DNA of 43,303 nucleotides, from the NCBI GenBank assembly GCA_017304555.1, contig JAFKKS010000255.1, positions 1-43,303 on the forward strand, in the 5' to 3' direction. Of the stretch, positions 25,057 to 34,901 are shown piece after piece (the stretch's first letter is position 1; each line of letters begins with the position of its first letter). Position numbers and translations under genes: made by a program. This DNA comes from Hyphomicrobiales bacterium (GTDB taxonomy: Bacteria; Pseudomonadota; Alphaproteobacteria; Rhizobiales; Xanthobacteraceae). Below the pieces are notes generated by a model, which did not search any database, was not told the DNA's origin, and saw only the letters and a program-made list of their open reading frames with translations.

Positions 25057-25842
25057 TCATTTCCGCTGGCGCGCGAACGGCAGCGTGCTCGAAAGGCCGC
25101 CGTCGACGGCGATCGCTTGGCCGTTGACGTACGACGCTTCGTCGCTCGCCAGGAACAAAGCGACGGCGGCGACCTCTTCCGCGGCGCCGGCGCGATGAAG
25201 CGGGTTGAGCTGCCCGATCTTTCCTTCCGTTCCGCGCGCCCGCGCGGTGTCGAAAAGTTTCTGCGTCATTCCGGTTTCGATCAGTCCCGGGCAAACCGCA
25301 TTAACGCGCACGCCGCTTCCATCGAGCGCATTCGCCGCGGTCTGCACCAGACTGATGACGCCGGCCTTGCTGGCGCTGTAGGGCGCACTGCTGGCGTTGG
25401 CGCGCATTCCGGCGACCGACGCCGTACAGATGATCGAGCCGCACCCTTGCGCGGCCATAAGCGGTGCGCCGTGCTTGATCGCCAGGAACGGGCTGAGCAG
25501 ATTGACGCGAAGCGTGCGCTCCCATTGCTCGGTCGTCTGTTCAAAGAACGGCGTCGCGCCGCCGCCGATGCCGGCATTCGCGAAGATAATATCGACGCCG
25601 CCCCATGCGCTGCGCGCGGTGTTCAGCACCGCGGCGACAGCCGCCTCGTCGCTCACATCGGCGGCGCGCGCCAAGACCTCTCCTTGCGGCCGCAGCGCGG
25701 CAACGACCTCGTCGAGCTTTTGCGCATCCAGATCGACGGCAAGAACGGCGGCGCCTTCGGCGACGAAAGCACGCACGCTGGCGCGGCCGATGCCGCTCGC
25801 CGCGCCGGTGACGATCGCTCGCTTGCCTTCCAAACGCTTCAT
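25057..25842 (-). CDS. Short-chain dehydrogenase/reductase
   Basis: A 261-residue SDR. TGAASGIG at about residues 11-18 binds NAD(P), NAG is near residue 88, and YSASKAG holds the catalytic Tyr and Lys. The ATG at 25842 is chosen because GAGAGG lies upstream and the family starts at MKRLEGKRAIVTG; the frame extends further without support. It is divergent from the ABC importer, with an IclR-type palindrome between. The carbonyl substrate is unknown. Confidence 0.92.
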   Translation of the reverse strand: MKRLEGKRAIVTGAASGIGRASVRAFVAEGAAVLAVDLDAQKLDEVVAALRPQGEVLARAADVSDEAAVAAVLNTARSAWGGVDIIFANAGIGGGATPFFEQTTEQWERTLRVNLLSPFLAIKHGAPLMAAQGCGSIICTASVAGMRANASSAPYSASKAGVISLVQTAANALDGSGVRVNAVCPGLIETGMTQKLFDTARARGTEGKIGQLNPLHRAGAAEEVAAVALFLASDEASYVNGQAIAVDGGLSSTLPFARQRK

Positions 25843-25903
25843 GGCCTGACCTCTCGCATTGATGCCGCGGCAAAGGCGGCGCGAAGAATGCCGAATGCGG
25901 ATC

Positions 25904-25918
25904 GTGCGCTTTGCGCAC
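25904..25918. promoter_or_regulatory. Candidate IclR-type operator in SDR/ABC divergent region
   Basis: GTGCGCTTTGCGCAC has perfect six-base arms and matches the IclR-type plan GTnCG-N5-CGnAC. It lies 62 bases before the SDR start and 182 bases before the ABC ATPase start. It is nearly identical to the palindrome at 24953-24967. Confidence 0.6.
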
Positions 25919-26099
25919 ATCACGCACTGGCGAACCGGCGCCGTCCTAATGCGCCGCCGCGCTTTCGTCCACGACGGCGTGTCGCAGTCGCCTCCGCGCA
26001 ATTGCACGCAAGGGTCGCTTGCCTCGCGCCCTTAGCTCATAGGACGATCGCGTCCGGGGCGGCGGCCTATCCGCGATATCGCTCAGGAACGCGCCGAGC

Positions 26100-27218
26100 A
26101 TGACGGGCACGCAACCACAGGATCTGAAGCTCGAGGATGTCAGCCGCAGCTTCGGCCCGGTGGTGGCGCTGGAACGCACAACGCTCACGATCGCGGCGGG
26201 AGAACTGATATCGCTGCTCGGGCCGTCCGGCTGCGGGAAAACCACGACGCTACGGATCATCGCCGGCTTCGAAACGCCCGACACGGGCCGCGTCCTCGTC
26301 GGCGGTCGCGACATCACCGAGCTTTCACCCAATCATCGTCGCCTCGGCATGGTGTTCCAGGACTACAGCCTGTTTCCGCACATGACGATCGGTCAGAATG
26401 TCAGCTTCGGACTGCGCATGGCGAAATTGCCGCGCGCCGAAATCACCGAACGCACGCGGCGCATTCTCGATCTCGTGCGGCTCCCCGGCTTCGACGATCG
26501 CTTTCCGCATCAACTCTCCGGCGGGCAGCAGCAGCGCGTGGCTTTGGCGCGCTCGCTGGTCACCAATCCGTCGATCCTTCTGCTCGACGAGCCGCTCGGC
26601 GCGCTCGACAAGAACCTGCGCGAGAGCATGCAATTCGAACTGCGGCGCATCCAGCAATCGCTCGCCATCACGACCGTGATGGTGACGCATGATCAGGAAG
26701 AAGCGCTCACGCTCAGCGACCGCATCGCCGTGATGGATCGCGGCCGCATCCTCCAGGTCGGCACCCCGACCGAGGTCTACGATCGCCCACGCACGCGCTT
26801 CGTGTCGGAATTTCTCGGCACAGCGAACCTGTTCGTCGGCCGCATGACGGAAGGCGCAAATGCCGCGCCTGTCGCCGTGGCACGCCGCGAGGGAAGCGAA
26901 AGCGATATCCAGATCGCCGTGCCCGAACGCGATCGCCGCAACAACGGCGATACGGTGATGATCGCCGTGCGCCCCGAGAAAATGCAGTTGAGCAACAACC
27001 GCAACGGCGCCGACAACGCTTTCGAAGCCGAAGTGGTCGGCCATGTCTTTCGCGGCACGCACCGGGCTTATCAAGTCAGCCTGCCGGACGGGCGCGGCGA
27101 GGTCATTGTCTACCAGCAGGCGGGCAGCAGCGGCGACGAGCCCGTGCTGGCGGTGGGACGACGCGCATGGGTGTCCTGGTCGGCGAACGATTCCATCGTT
27201 GTCGACCCGGAAGCATGA
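26100..27218 (+). CDS. Polyamine-type ABC transporter ATP-binding protein (PotA-like)
   Basis: A 372-residue ATPase of an importer. Walker A GPSGCGKTT is at about 41-49, the signature LSGGQQQRVALARS near 138, and Walker B ILLLDEPLGALD near 160; the last 120 residues form the TOBE regulatory domain. Length and ALDKNLRESMQ after Walker B are typical of PotA/FbpC proteins. It heads the four-gene operon with the Tat-type binding protein and two permeases. The import substrate is a polyamine or similar small cation or amino acid; the family does not fix it. Confidence 0.93.
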   Translation: MTGTQPQDLKLEDVSRSFGPVVALERTTLTIAAGELISLLGPSGCGKTTTLRIIAGFETPDTGRVLVGGRDITELSPNHRRLGMVFQDYSLFPHMTIGQNVSFGLRMAKLPRAEITERTRRILDLVRLPGFDDRFPHQLSGGQQQRVALARSLVTNPSILLLDEPLGALDKNLRESMQFELRRIQQSLAITTVMVTHDQEEALTLSDRIAVMDRGRILQVGTPTEVYDRPRTRFVSEFLGTANLFVGRMTEGANAAPVAVARREGSESDIQIAVPERDRRNNGDTVMIAVRPEKMQLSNNRNGADNAFEAEVVGHVFRGTHRAYQVSLPDGRGEVIVYQQAGSSGDEPVLAVGRRAWVSWSANDSIVVDPEA

Positions 27219-27296
27219 GCCAACGGCGAACAAGGAGAGCGTGAGCCGAAGGCGGAAGAGAGCAAAACGAAATTCGTTTAGAGGGAGAGTACTACA

Positions 27297-28352
27297 ATGA
27301 TCAAATTTCCACGCCGTGATTTTCTCAAAGCGACCGGTGCGGCCGGCGCCGCCGGACTATTGTCAACGCTTCCAAGCGGCGCGTTCGCGCAGAACAAGCC
27401 GGACCGCATCACCGTGACCAGCTATGGCGGCGTGTGGGAAACCGCGATCCGCGACTACTTCGTCGCCGATTTCAAGAAGCGCACCGGCGTCGACGCCGAT
27501 GTGCAGCTTGGCAATCCGAACCAGTGGATCAGCCAGGTCAAGGCAAGCCCGAACAAGCCGCCGCTCGACGCCGTCGTCGCCACGGCCGAGTTGATCATCG
27601 AAGCGGGCCGCGCCGGCCTCGTGGATAAGATCGACGGCGCCAAGCTTTCCAACTTGAAGGATGTCGACAAGCGCTTCGTCGATATCTGCGAGGGCTGGGG
27701 CGTCTGCTTCGACTACGGCGCCGGCGGTTTCGGCTACCACAAGGGCCGCGTCAAGAACCCGCCCAAGTCGTTCGTCGAGTTCGTCGATCGCACCGCGAAG
27801 GGCGAATGGACGGCTTCAATGATGACGCCAAACTGGAACCCGGCGACGCTCTTCGTCATCTGGGCGCTCAACGATGTCTACGGCGGAAAGCTCGACGACA
27901 TCACGCCGGCGCTCGACGCCATCAAGCGCATGAAGAAGAACTGCATCTTCTGGGGCAGCGTCACCGACTTCCTCACCCATCTCAGCAGCGGCGAAGCCGA
28001 CATCGGCATCTATCCCGACGGCCGCGTCTGGGCCTATTACGATACCGGCGCGCACTGGATCGACTTCATCAATCCGTCCGAGGGCGGCGTGATGATTCCG
28101 GTCGCCATCATGAAGCCGAAGAACGCGCCGGACATCGCCTGGGAGTATATCAACTCGATGATCGCCGCGGAGCCGCAGGCCAAGTTCGCGGAAAAGATGA
28201 ATTACGGCGTCACCAACAACAAGGTCGTCTACTCCGACAAGGTGAAGCCGCGCATCACGCCCTGGGACAAGACGCGGTTCCCGCCGATCGCCGAGATCGG
28301 CCCGCATCTGAGCAACTGGATCGAACGCTGGAATAAGGAAATCGGCGTTTGA
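27297..28352 (+). CDS. ABC transporter substrate-binding protein, spermidine/putrescine type, Tat signal
   Basis: A 351-residue periplasmic binding protein. The N-terminus carries RRDFLKATG, a twin-arginine motif, with a hydrophobic stretch and a cleavage site near GAFAQ (residue 32). ITVTSYGGVWETAIRDYF opens the mature PotD/PotF-like fold, and the C-terminus has the usual AWEYINSMI region. GGAG precedes the ATG. It captures the ligand for the PotA-like ATPase and the two downstream permeases. Confidence 0.92.
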   Translation: MIKFPRRDFLKATGAAGAAGLLSTLPSGAFAQNKPDRITVTSYGGVWETAIRDYFVADFKKRTGVDADVQLGNPNQWISQVKASPNKPPLDAVVATAELIIEAGRAGLVDKIDGAKLSNLKDVDKRFVDICEGWGVCFDYGAGGFGYHKGRVKNPPKSFVEFVDRTAKGEWTASMMTPNWNPATLFVIWALNDVYGGKLDDITPALDAIKRMKKNCIFWGSVTDFLTHLSSGEADIGIYPDGRVWAYYDTGAHWIDFINPSEGGVMIPVAIMKPKNAPDIAWEYINSMIAAEPQAKFAEKMNYGVTNNKVVYSDKVKPRITPWDKTRFPPIAEIGPHLSNWIERWNKEIGV

Positions 28353-28368
28353 CGCCCCGCGTCCGAAC

Positions 28369-29265
28369 ATGAGCACCGCGTCGACGGCGTCGGCGCCGGC
28401 CGCAACCACGGCCGGCACGACGAACCGCAGCCGCTTACGGGCGCTATCGGCACAAGCGTGGCTGGTCGCGCCGGCGCTCATTTTCCTTTTCATCTTTTTC
28501 GTGCTGCCGCTGGTCGACAACGGCCAGCGCAGCTTCGTCGTCGGCGACAACCACTGGTCGCTCGCGAACTACAACAAGCTGTTCTTCGACCGCTATTATC
28601 TCGGCGTGCTCGGGCAGACGATCGGGCTCAGCGTCGTCGTGTCCGCCATCTGCCTCGTTCTTGGCTATCCGCTCGCCTACTACCTCGTCCGCTATGCGGG
28701 ACGCTGGCGCAGCCTGATCATCTTCCTGCTCGTCGCCCCTCTGCTCACCTCGATCATCATGCGGACCTTCGGATGGCGCGTGATCTTCGCGCGGCGTGGC
28801 ATGCTCAACAATTTCCTCATCGAGACCGGGCTGATCGACGCTCCGATTCACTTTCTCAACGGCCCGATCTCAGTGATCGTCGGCCTCGTTCACGTCCTCG
28901 TGCCGTTCATGGTGCTTTCCATCGCCTCGGTCTTGCAGGGGATCAACCCGCGGCTCGAGGAGTCGGCGCAAATTCTCGGCGCCGGACGCACCCGCACTTT
29001 CCTCCTGGTCACGCTGCCGCTGAGCCTGGACGGCATCGGCACCGGCACCATCCTGGTCTTCATGCTGACCTGCGGCAGCTTCGTCACGCTGCTGCTGCTC
29101 GGCGGCGGCTCCATCCACACGCTGCCACTGCTGATCTACCAGCAGTTCAACACGACGCGCGATCTCAGCCTCGCTTCCGCGATGAGCAACGTCATGCTCG
29201 TGATCGCGCTGATCTGTCTCTACATCCAGCTCCGCTTCATCCGGCGCAAGGGCGTGAAGGGATGA
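28369..29265 (+). CDS. ABC transporter permease (PotB-like)
   Basis: A 298-residue inner-membrane protein with a Ser/Thr/Ala-rich N-terminal tail and about six helices. The cytoplasmic EAA-type loop is in INPRLEESAQILGAGRTRTFLLVTLPL, which contacts the ATPase. It starts 16 bases after the binding-protein stop and overlaps the next permease by four bases (ATGA), so translation is coupled. Confidence 0.92.
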   Translation: MSTASTASAPAATTAGTTNRSRLRALSAQAWLVAPALIFLFIFFVLPLVDNGQRSFVVGDNHWSLANYNKLFFDRYYLGVLGQTIGLSVVVSAICLVLGYPLAYYLVRYAGRWRSLIIFLLVAPLLTSIIMRTFGWRVIFARRGMLNNFLIETGLIDAPIHFLNGPISVIVGLVHVLVPFMVLSIASVLQGINPRLEESAQILGAGRTRTFLLVTLPLSLDGIGTGTILVFMLTCGSFVTLLLLGGGSIHTLPLLIYQQFNTTRDLSLASAMSNVMLVIALICLYIQLRFIRRKGVKG

Positions 29266-30065
29266 GGCGCGCGCTCAAATCCATGCCCCTACTGGGCCTG
29301 CATCTTTATGTCATCGCGTTCTTCGCGTTCATGCTGCTACCGATCGTCGTCGTCGTTCTCGTCGGATTTTCGTCGACGGACTACATCGTCTTCCCGATCG
29401 AAGGCTTCTCGTTGAAATGGTTTTGGCGCGTCTATGAATACAAGCCGTTCCTCCAGTCGTTCGTCGTGACGTTCGAGGTCGCCATCGTTTCCACGGTCCT
29501 CGCGATCATTCTCGGCGTGCCTGCGGCGATCGGCCTCGCCCGCTCCGATCACCCGGCGGCGTCGGTCGTGATGACGATGCTGCTCTCGCCGCTCTCGATG
29601 CCGGCGATCATCCTCGGCTTCGCGCTGCTGTTCTATCTCTCGATGCTCGGCTTCGGCGTATCGCTTCTCTCCCTCATCATCGCGCATACGGTGGTCGCAA
29701 TTCCGTATATCGTGCGCACCGTCGCCGCCGTCTATCGCAGCCTCGCACCGAGCCTAGAGGAAGTCGCATTGATCCTCGGTGCGTCGCGCTGGCAAACCTT
29801 CCGGCATGTCACGCTGCCGCTGATCACGCCGGGCATTTCCGCCGGCGCGCTTTTCGCCATGCTGCTGTCGATCGACAACCTGCCACTCTCGTACTTCTTC
29901 GGAAGCCCGGGAACGAGCACGCTTCCGGTCGTGATGCTGAGCTACCTCGAAAACCAGTTCGATCCGGCCATTGCGGCGGTCAGCACACTGCAACTCGCCG
30001 TCGCCGTGATCATATTGGTCGTCATCGAGCGCATTTACGGGCTGCGCGGGTTGTCGGCCGCTTAG
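29262..30065 (+). CDS. ABC transporter permease (PotC-like)
   Basis: A 267-residue permease with six hydrophobic segments and the EAA-type loop LEEVALILGASRWQTFRHVTLP. The ATG at 29262 overlaps the PotB-like stop; a longer open frame upstream is only the shadow of the preceding gene. It closes the operon and is convergent with the dipeptide ATPase, only 27 bases away, with no obvious terminator between. Confidence 0.92.
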   Translation: MRRALKSMPLLGLHLYVIAFFAFMLLPIVVVVLVGFSSTDYIVFPIEGFSLKWFWRVYEYKPFLQSFVVTFEVAIVSTVLAIILGVPAAIGLARSDHPAASVVMTMLLSPLSMPAIILGFALLFYLSMLGFGVSLLSLIIAHTVVAIPYIVRTVAAVYRSLAPSLEEVALILGASRWQTFRHVTLPLITPGISAGALFAMLLSIDNLPLSYFFGSPGTSTLPVVMLSYLENQFDPAIAAVSTLQLAVAVIILVVIERIYGLRGLSAA

Positions 30066-30092
30066 CATTGCGCCGCCGAGAACGCAGAAGCG

Positions 30093-32105
30093 CTATCGCC
30101 GGATGCAAGCCTTGAGGTGCCCAGGCCGCACCTCCTCGAGTGGCGGAACAATCCGCGCGCAATCGTCGACCGCAAGCGCGCAGCGTGTGCGGAAAACGCA
30201 GCCGGACGGCGGACTGACGGGGCTTGGAATTTCTCCCTTCAGGATGATCCGCTGGCGCTTCACCTTCGGGTCGGGGATCGGAACGCCCGAAAGCAGCGCC
30301 TCCGTGTAGGGATGCACAGGGTTGGCGTAAAGCTCTTTCGCCGGCGCGATCTCCATGATCTTGCCGAGATACATGACGATCACACGGTCACTCAAATATT
30401 CGACGACGCTGAGATCGTGCGCGATGAAAAGCAGCGTCAGGCCAAGCTCGTTCTTCAAGTCCTGAAGCAGGTTCACGACCTGCGCCTGGATGGAGACATC
30501 GAGCGCCGAAACCGGCTCGTCCGCGACGATGAAGGCCGGGTCGACGGCGAGCGCGCGCGCGATGCCGACGCGCTGACGTTGACCGCCGGAGAATTCGTGC
30601 GGGTAGCGCTTCATATGGTCGGCAGACATGCCGACCCGCTCGAGCAAGTCGGCGACCTTGTCTTGCTGCTCGCGCCCCTCGGCAAGGCCGTGAATCTCCA
30701 TCGCTTCGCCGATGGCGTCGCCAATCGTGATGCGCGGGTTGAGCGAGGAGAACGGATCCTGGAAGATGATCTGCATCTCCTTGCGAAGCTCTCTCTGCTT
30801 CGCCTTCGACGCCCGCGTGATGTCCTGACCCTTGTAGCGGATTTCGCCGCCCGTCGGCTCGACGAGGCGAAGGATGGCGCGCCCCGCTGTCGTCTTGCCG
30901 GAGCCGGATTCTCCGACAAGCCCGACCACTTCGCCCTCTCCGATCGAGAACGAGATGTCCTGTACGGCTTTGACATGCGTGGTGACGCGCGAGAACACAC
31001 CGCTGCGTATGGGAAAGTAGGCGCGAAGGTCGTTGATCTCGATCAGTGGCGCGCGGGTTGCACGTTCCGCGACGGGCGGATGATGCGCTACCGTCGCAGA
31101 CGCGGTGGCATCCGACGCAAGCTCGCCCCAGCGCCAGCATCGCGACATGTGGCCGGCGCCCGTGTCCTGCAAAGGCGGCGCCTCGCTTTTGCAGCGTTCG
31201 ATGGCGAAGCGACAACGCGGCTCGAAAGCGCAACCTTTTGGCAGAAACGCCGGATTGGGAACATTCCCGGGGATGGCGCGCAACCGCTCCTGGCTCTGCG
31301 CGGCCTTGTCCACGCGCGGAACCGACTCGATCAGACCGATCGTGTAGGGCATCCGCGGCTCGGAAAAGATCTCGTCGACGCTCGCTTCTTCGACTGTGCG
31401 CCCCGCATACATCACCAGAACGCGATCCGCGACCTCGGCGACGACGCCGAGATCGTGCGTGATGAACAGCATGCTCATGCCGGTTTCGCGCTGAAGCTTC
31501 CGCATCAGGTCGAGAATTTGCGCCTGGATCGTCACATCGAGCGCCGTCGTCGGCTCGTCGGCGATCAGCAGCTTCGGCCCGCAGGAGAGGGCCATCGCGA
31601 TCATGGCCCGTTGCCGCATACCGCCGGACATCTGGTGCGGGAAGTTCTTTGCGCGGCGCGCGGGCTCAGGGATTCCGACAAGGTCGAGCATTTCGATCGT
31701 CGCGCGCATGGCTTGGGCGCGCCCCTTGCCCTGATGCAGCATGATCGTCTCAGCGATCTGGTCGCCGACCGTGAAGACCGGATTGAGGCTCGTCATCGGC
31801 TCCTGGAAGATCATCGAGATGTCGTTGCCGCGGATGCGGCGCATCTCGCGCTCGTTCTTCGCAAGGAGGTTTTCGCCATTAAAAAGGATCGTTCCGCCGG
31901 CGATGCGTCCCGGCGGCTCCGCGATGAGACGCATGACAGACATGCTCATCACCGATTTGCCGGACCCGGATTCGCCGACGACAGCGAGCGTCTCGCCGCG
32001 ATCGAGATGAAAGCTGACGCCATCGACCGCTTTGACGGGACCGGTTTCCGTTTCGAAGTAGGTCTTGAGGTCGTTAACTTCCAGCAACCGCTGCCCGCTC
32101 GCCAT
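30093..32105 (-). CDS. Fused dipeptide/oligopeptide ABC transporter ATP-binding protein (DppD-DppF)
   Basis: A 670-residue protein with two complete ATPase halves. Half one has Walker [12 protein letters not shown] near 43 and signature [11 protein letters not shown]; half two has [11 protein letters not shown] and [11 protein letters not shown]. Each half ends in the oligopeptide-type C-terminal region with clustered Cys ([28 protein letters not shown]), where related ATPases can hold an Fe-S cluster. I chose the ATG at 32105, with GAGAGG upstream; earlier ATGs lie in frame but without support. It probably serves the binding protein and permeases at 33321-36718, which lack an ATPase of their own. 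Confidence 0.92.
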   Translation of the reverse strand: MASGQRLLEVNDLKTYFETETGPVKAVDGVSFHLDRGETLAVVGESGSGKSVMSMSVMRLIAEPPGRIAGGTILFNGENLLAKNEREMRRIRGNDISMIFQEPMTSLNPVFTVGDQIAETIMLHQGKGRAQAMRATIEMLDLVGIPEPARRAKNFPHQMSGGMRQRAMIAMALSCGPKLLIADEPTTALDVTIQAQILDLMRKLQRETGMSMLFITHDLGVVAEVADRVLVMYAGRTVEEASVDEIFSEPRMPYTIGLIESVPRVDKAAQSQERLRAIPGNVPNPAFLPKGCAFEPRCRFAIERCKSEAPPLQDTGAGHMSRCWRWGELASDATASATVAHHPPVAERATRAPLIEINDLRAYFPIRSGVFSRVTTHVKAVQDISFSIGEGEVVGLVGESGSGKTTAGRAILRLVEPTGGEIRYKGQDITRASKAKQRELRKEMQIIFQDPFSSLNPRITIGDAIGEAMEIHGLAEGREQQDKVADLLERVGMSADHMKRYPHEFSGGQRQRVGIARALAVDPAFIVADEPVSALDVSIQAQVVNLLQDLKNELGLTLLFIAHDLSVVEYLSDRVIVMYLGKIMEIAPAKELYANPVHPYTEALLSGVPIPDPKVKRQRIILKGEIPSPVSPPSGCVFRTRCALAVDDCARIVPPLEEVRPGHLKACIRR

Positions 32106-32356
32106 TCCTAATCCTCTCATCACTCGCGCAGCTTCACAGAAATCAAACGGCATCGCATCAAAATAATCGGAACGCGATCGTTTGCTTTTGCCGACAAACA
32201 CCGGTGGTTGCAAACGCGCGCAGCGCCGACCACGACATACATTTTCGCGTAAGGACGTCAGCTAATTTATTCGTGGACAGCATGAAGAACTTAGTGTTCG
32301 CTTGCGCATTCGCGTTAGATGAGACGCGACGTATCGTCGAATTTTCCCAGGAAACT

Positions 32357-33289
32357 ATGATGGCTCACGAACGCCCTCGACTGATTTTTTTCAACGACAA
32401 GAACGTCCCATACGATGATGCGCGCGTTCATGTGCTCACGACTGCCTTCAAATATGCTGCGACGATCTATGAAGGCATTCGCGCTTACCACAACGAGGAT
32501 ACGAACCAGCTCTACGTGTTCCGCCTGAAGGAACATCTGGAGCGCCTCACGCATTCAGCGGCGATCGCACGCATTCCTCTTCCCTATTCGCCGGCGCAGC
32601 TCGAAGACATTCTCCTCAAGCTCATCCGTGAGAACGAGCTCCGTCAGGATCTCCATATCCGCTTGTCCGCTTATGTCGGCGAGGACGACGGCCGCTTGGA
32701 TTCCAACGGACCGGTCGGCCTGACCATCGCGGCGATGCCGATGGGGCGATATGACGCAATCGGATCGAGCGAAGGTCTGAAAGTCTGCGTCAGCTCCTGG
32801 CGGCGCATCGGTGACGAATCCATGCCGCCGCGCATCAAGACGGTCGGCAACTATCACAACAGTCGCCTGGCGCTTCTCGACGCCAAGGCCTCCGGCTTCC
32901 AAGATGCCATTCTGCTCGATCAGCGCGGCAAGGTGACCGAAGGCCCCGGCTACAACTTCTTCATGATCCGCAACGACAAGGTGCTCACGCCGCCGGTCAC
33001 CTACGGTATTCTCGAAGGTGTCACGCGCGACACGCTGATCCGGCTGTTCCCGCGCTTCCACGACATCGAAGTGATCGAGCGCGAGATCGACCGCACCGAA
33101 CTTTACGTTGCGCAGGAAGCGTTCTTCTGCGGTAGCGGCAAGGAGGTCACGCCGATCGGCTCTTTCGACCATCGCCCTCTGGCGAACGGTGCGATCGGTC
33201 CGCGGACGGAAGCGATCCGCAAGACCTATTTCGACGTCGCGAAGGGAAGACACAACGAATTCCGCGACTGGCTCACGCCGGTCTACTGA
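32357..33289 (+). CDS. Branched-chain amino-acid aminotransferase family protein (class IV)
   Basis: A 310-residue PLP enzyme of fold class IV. The likely cofactor Lys is Lys161 in PRIKTVGNYHNSR, and KVTEGPGYNFFMIRNDKV is the conserved stretch near the phosphate-binding site. It converts branched-chain or similar amino acids to 2-oxoacids. The ATG at 32357 has AGGA five bases upstream; ATG at 32360 and a longer start at 32282 are alternatives. It lies between the peptide ATPase and the peptide binding protein, so it may use amino acids released from imported peptides. Confidence 0.9.
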   Translation: MMAHERPRLIFFNDKNVPYDDARVHVLTTAFKYAATIYEGIRAYHNEDTNQLYVFRLKEHLERLTHSAAIARIPLPYSPAQLEDILLKLIRENELRQDLHIRLSAYVGEDDGRLDSNGPVGLTIAAMPMGRYDAIGSSEGLKVCVSSWRRIGDESMPPRIKTVGNYHNSRLALLDAKASGFQDAILLDQRGKVTEGPGYNFFMIRNDKVLTPPVTYGILEGVTRDTLIRLFPRFHDIEVIEREIDRTELYVAQEAFFCGSGKEVTPIGSFDHRPLANGAIGPRTEAIRKTYFDVAKGRHNEFRDWLTPVY

Positions 33290-33320
33290 CATTTCATTCT
33301 GGCACGGAGGGGACCGGGCA

Positions 33321-34880
33321 ATGAACAGTAAAACAAGGACATTGGGCTACGCCGTCGCACTGACGGCCGCGATTGGCTGGTCGTGCATGGCGCCGGCGTC
33401 AGCACAGCCGACCGGCCAATTGGTCATCGCGCAGGGCACCGACGCCGTCACGATGGATCCCGGCAATACGACGCAGATGACGGCGATGCAGCCGTTCAAC
33501 TTCGTCTACGAGAAACTGCTCAACCGCGACAAGGAGATGAAGCTCGTTCCCGAGCTCGCGGAAAGCTGGAAGTCCGTCGATGATCTCACTTGGGAGATCA
33601 AGCTGCGCAAAGGCGTGAAGTTTCACAATGGCGAGGACTTCAACGCCGACTCCGTGAAATTCACGCTCGACCGTCTGCGGGTCGCCGGCACGACGGCGGT
33701 CTCCGGCGGCTTCACGACGATCGACAAGGTCGACATCGTCGATCCGACGACGGTGCGGATCGTAACGAAGAAACCCGACCCGCTCCTCCCGGCGCGCCTT
33801 GCGCAGTGGGGCGCGCAGATCCTGCCCGCCGGCTATTTCAAGGAAGTCGGCAAGGAAGGCGTGGCGCGCAAAGCCGTGGGCACCGGACCTTATCGTTTCG
33901 TCGAGTGGCGCAAGGACGACCGGCTGGTTTTCGAAGCCAACCCGAACTACTGGGGCGAGAAGCCGAAGTTCGCCCGCGTCATCTTCCGGCCCATCCCGGA
34001 TGAGTTCGCACGCGTATCGGCCTTGATGTCCGGTGATGTCGACCTCGTCGTCAACATTCCCGTGGACTTCGTGGACAAGGTGAAGACGAGCGGCTCGACC
34101 TATCTGTCGCAGACTTACGCGAGCGCGACCGACGTCTTCCTTCTGGGGAACGACGAAGCGCTGAAGAAGCGCGAGGTGAGGCTAGCGCTCAATCTCGCCA
34201 TCGACCGCAAGGCGATGATCGACACGCTCTTCCGCGGCTTCGCCCGGCCGATCGCGCAAGGCGCCGCGCCGACCGATTTCGGTTACAACCCCAACATCAA
34301 GGACTACCCTTACGATCCCGAGCGGGCGAAGAAACTGCTGGCCGAAGCCGGTTACGCAAACGGCCTCGACCTCCTCGTGCAGAGCAGCAACGGCTACATC
34401 CTCGGCGACACGTTGATCGTCGAGGCCGTCGTCGAGATGCTGAAGAAGGTCGGCGTGAATGCACAACCGCGCGTTCTCGAAATTGCACGCCGCGCCGAAA
34501 TGCTCGGTAAGAAGCAGGTTTCAGGCATGTTGCTCGCGAACCCGGGCAGCACGCTGTTCGACGCCGACGGCATCGTCTGGCGCCTGCTGCGGCCCGACGG
34601 ACTGGCCGGCGTCTACTGGCCGCGCGGCCAGGAAGGCACCGACCTCTTCAAGCTCATGGAGGAAGCCCGCTACACGATCGACGAGAACAAGCGGCGTGAC
34701 CTCTACTACAAGGCTGCGGAGATCCTGCACGACGACCCGCCGTGGCTCTACCTGTGGCAGGAATTCTTCCTTTATGGCGTGAGTTGCCGTGTCTCGTTCG
34801 AAGCGCGCGTCGACACCATGATTCTTCCGGCCTCGGTTTCCGTCGATAGCGCGAAGAAAGGCGGCGGTCATTGCAAGTAA
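33321..34880 (+). CDS. ABC transporter substrate-binding protein, peptide (DppA/OppA) family
   Basis: A 519-residue periplasmic binding protein with a signal peptide of about 28 residues (ending ASAQP) and the family blocks GTDAVTMDPGNTTQ, YEKLLNRDKEMKLVPELAESW and KLRKGVKFHNGEDFNADSVKFTL. GGAGGGG precedes the ATG. It binds a peptide, opine or glycoside ligand for the two permeases that follow within 22 bases. Its place beside the aminotransferase favours a peptide or amino-acid derivative. Confidence 0.93.
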   Translation: MNSKTRTLGYAVALTAAIGWSCMAPASAQPTGQLVIAQGTDAVTMDPGNTTQMTAMQPFNFVYEKLLNRDKEMKLVPELAESWKSVDDLTWEIKLRKGVKFHNGEDFNADSVKFTLDRLRVAGTTAVSGGFTTIDKVDIVDPTTVRIVTKKPDPLLPARLAQWGAQILPAGYFKEVGKEGVARKAVGTGPYRFVEWRKDDRLVFEANPNYWGEKPKFARVIFRPIPDEFARVSALMSGDVDLVVNIPVDFVDKVKTSGSTYLSQTYASATDVFLLGNDEALKKREVRLALNLAIDRKAMIDTLFRGFARPIAQGAAPTDFGYNPNIKDYPYDPERAKKLLAEAGYANGLDLLVQSSNGYILGDTLIVEAVVEMLKKVGVNAQPRVLEIARRAEMLGKKQVSGMLLANPGSTLFDADGIVWRLLRPDGLAGVYWPRGQEGTDLFKLMEEARYTIDENKRRDLYYKAAEILHDDPPWLYLWQEFFLYGVSCRVSFEARVDTMILPASVSVDSAKKGGGHCK

Positions 34881-34901
34881 GGTTGGTCGCCGAAATGTAG
34901 G

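Noticed and set aside
30117..32111. 664-codon plus-strand open frame opposite the fused ATPase
   Set aside because: The minus-strand frame has complete Walker and signature motifs; the plus frame has none and mirrors its codon pattern.
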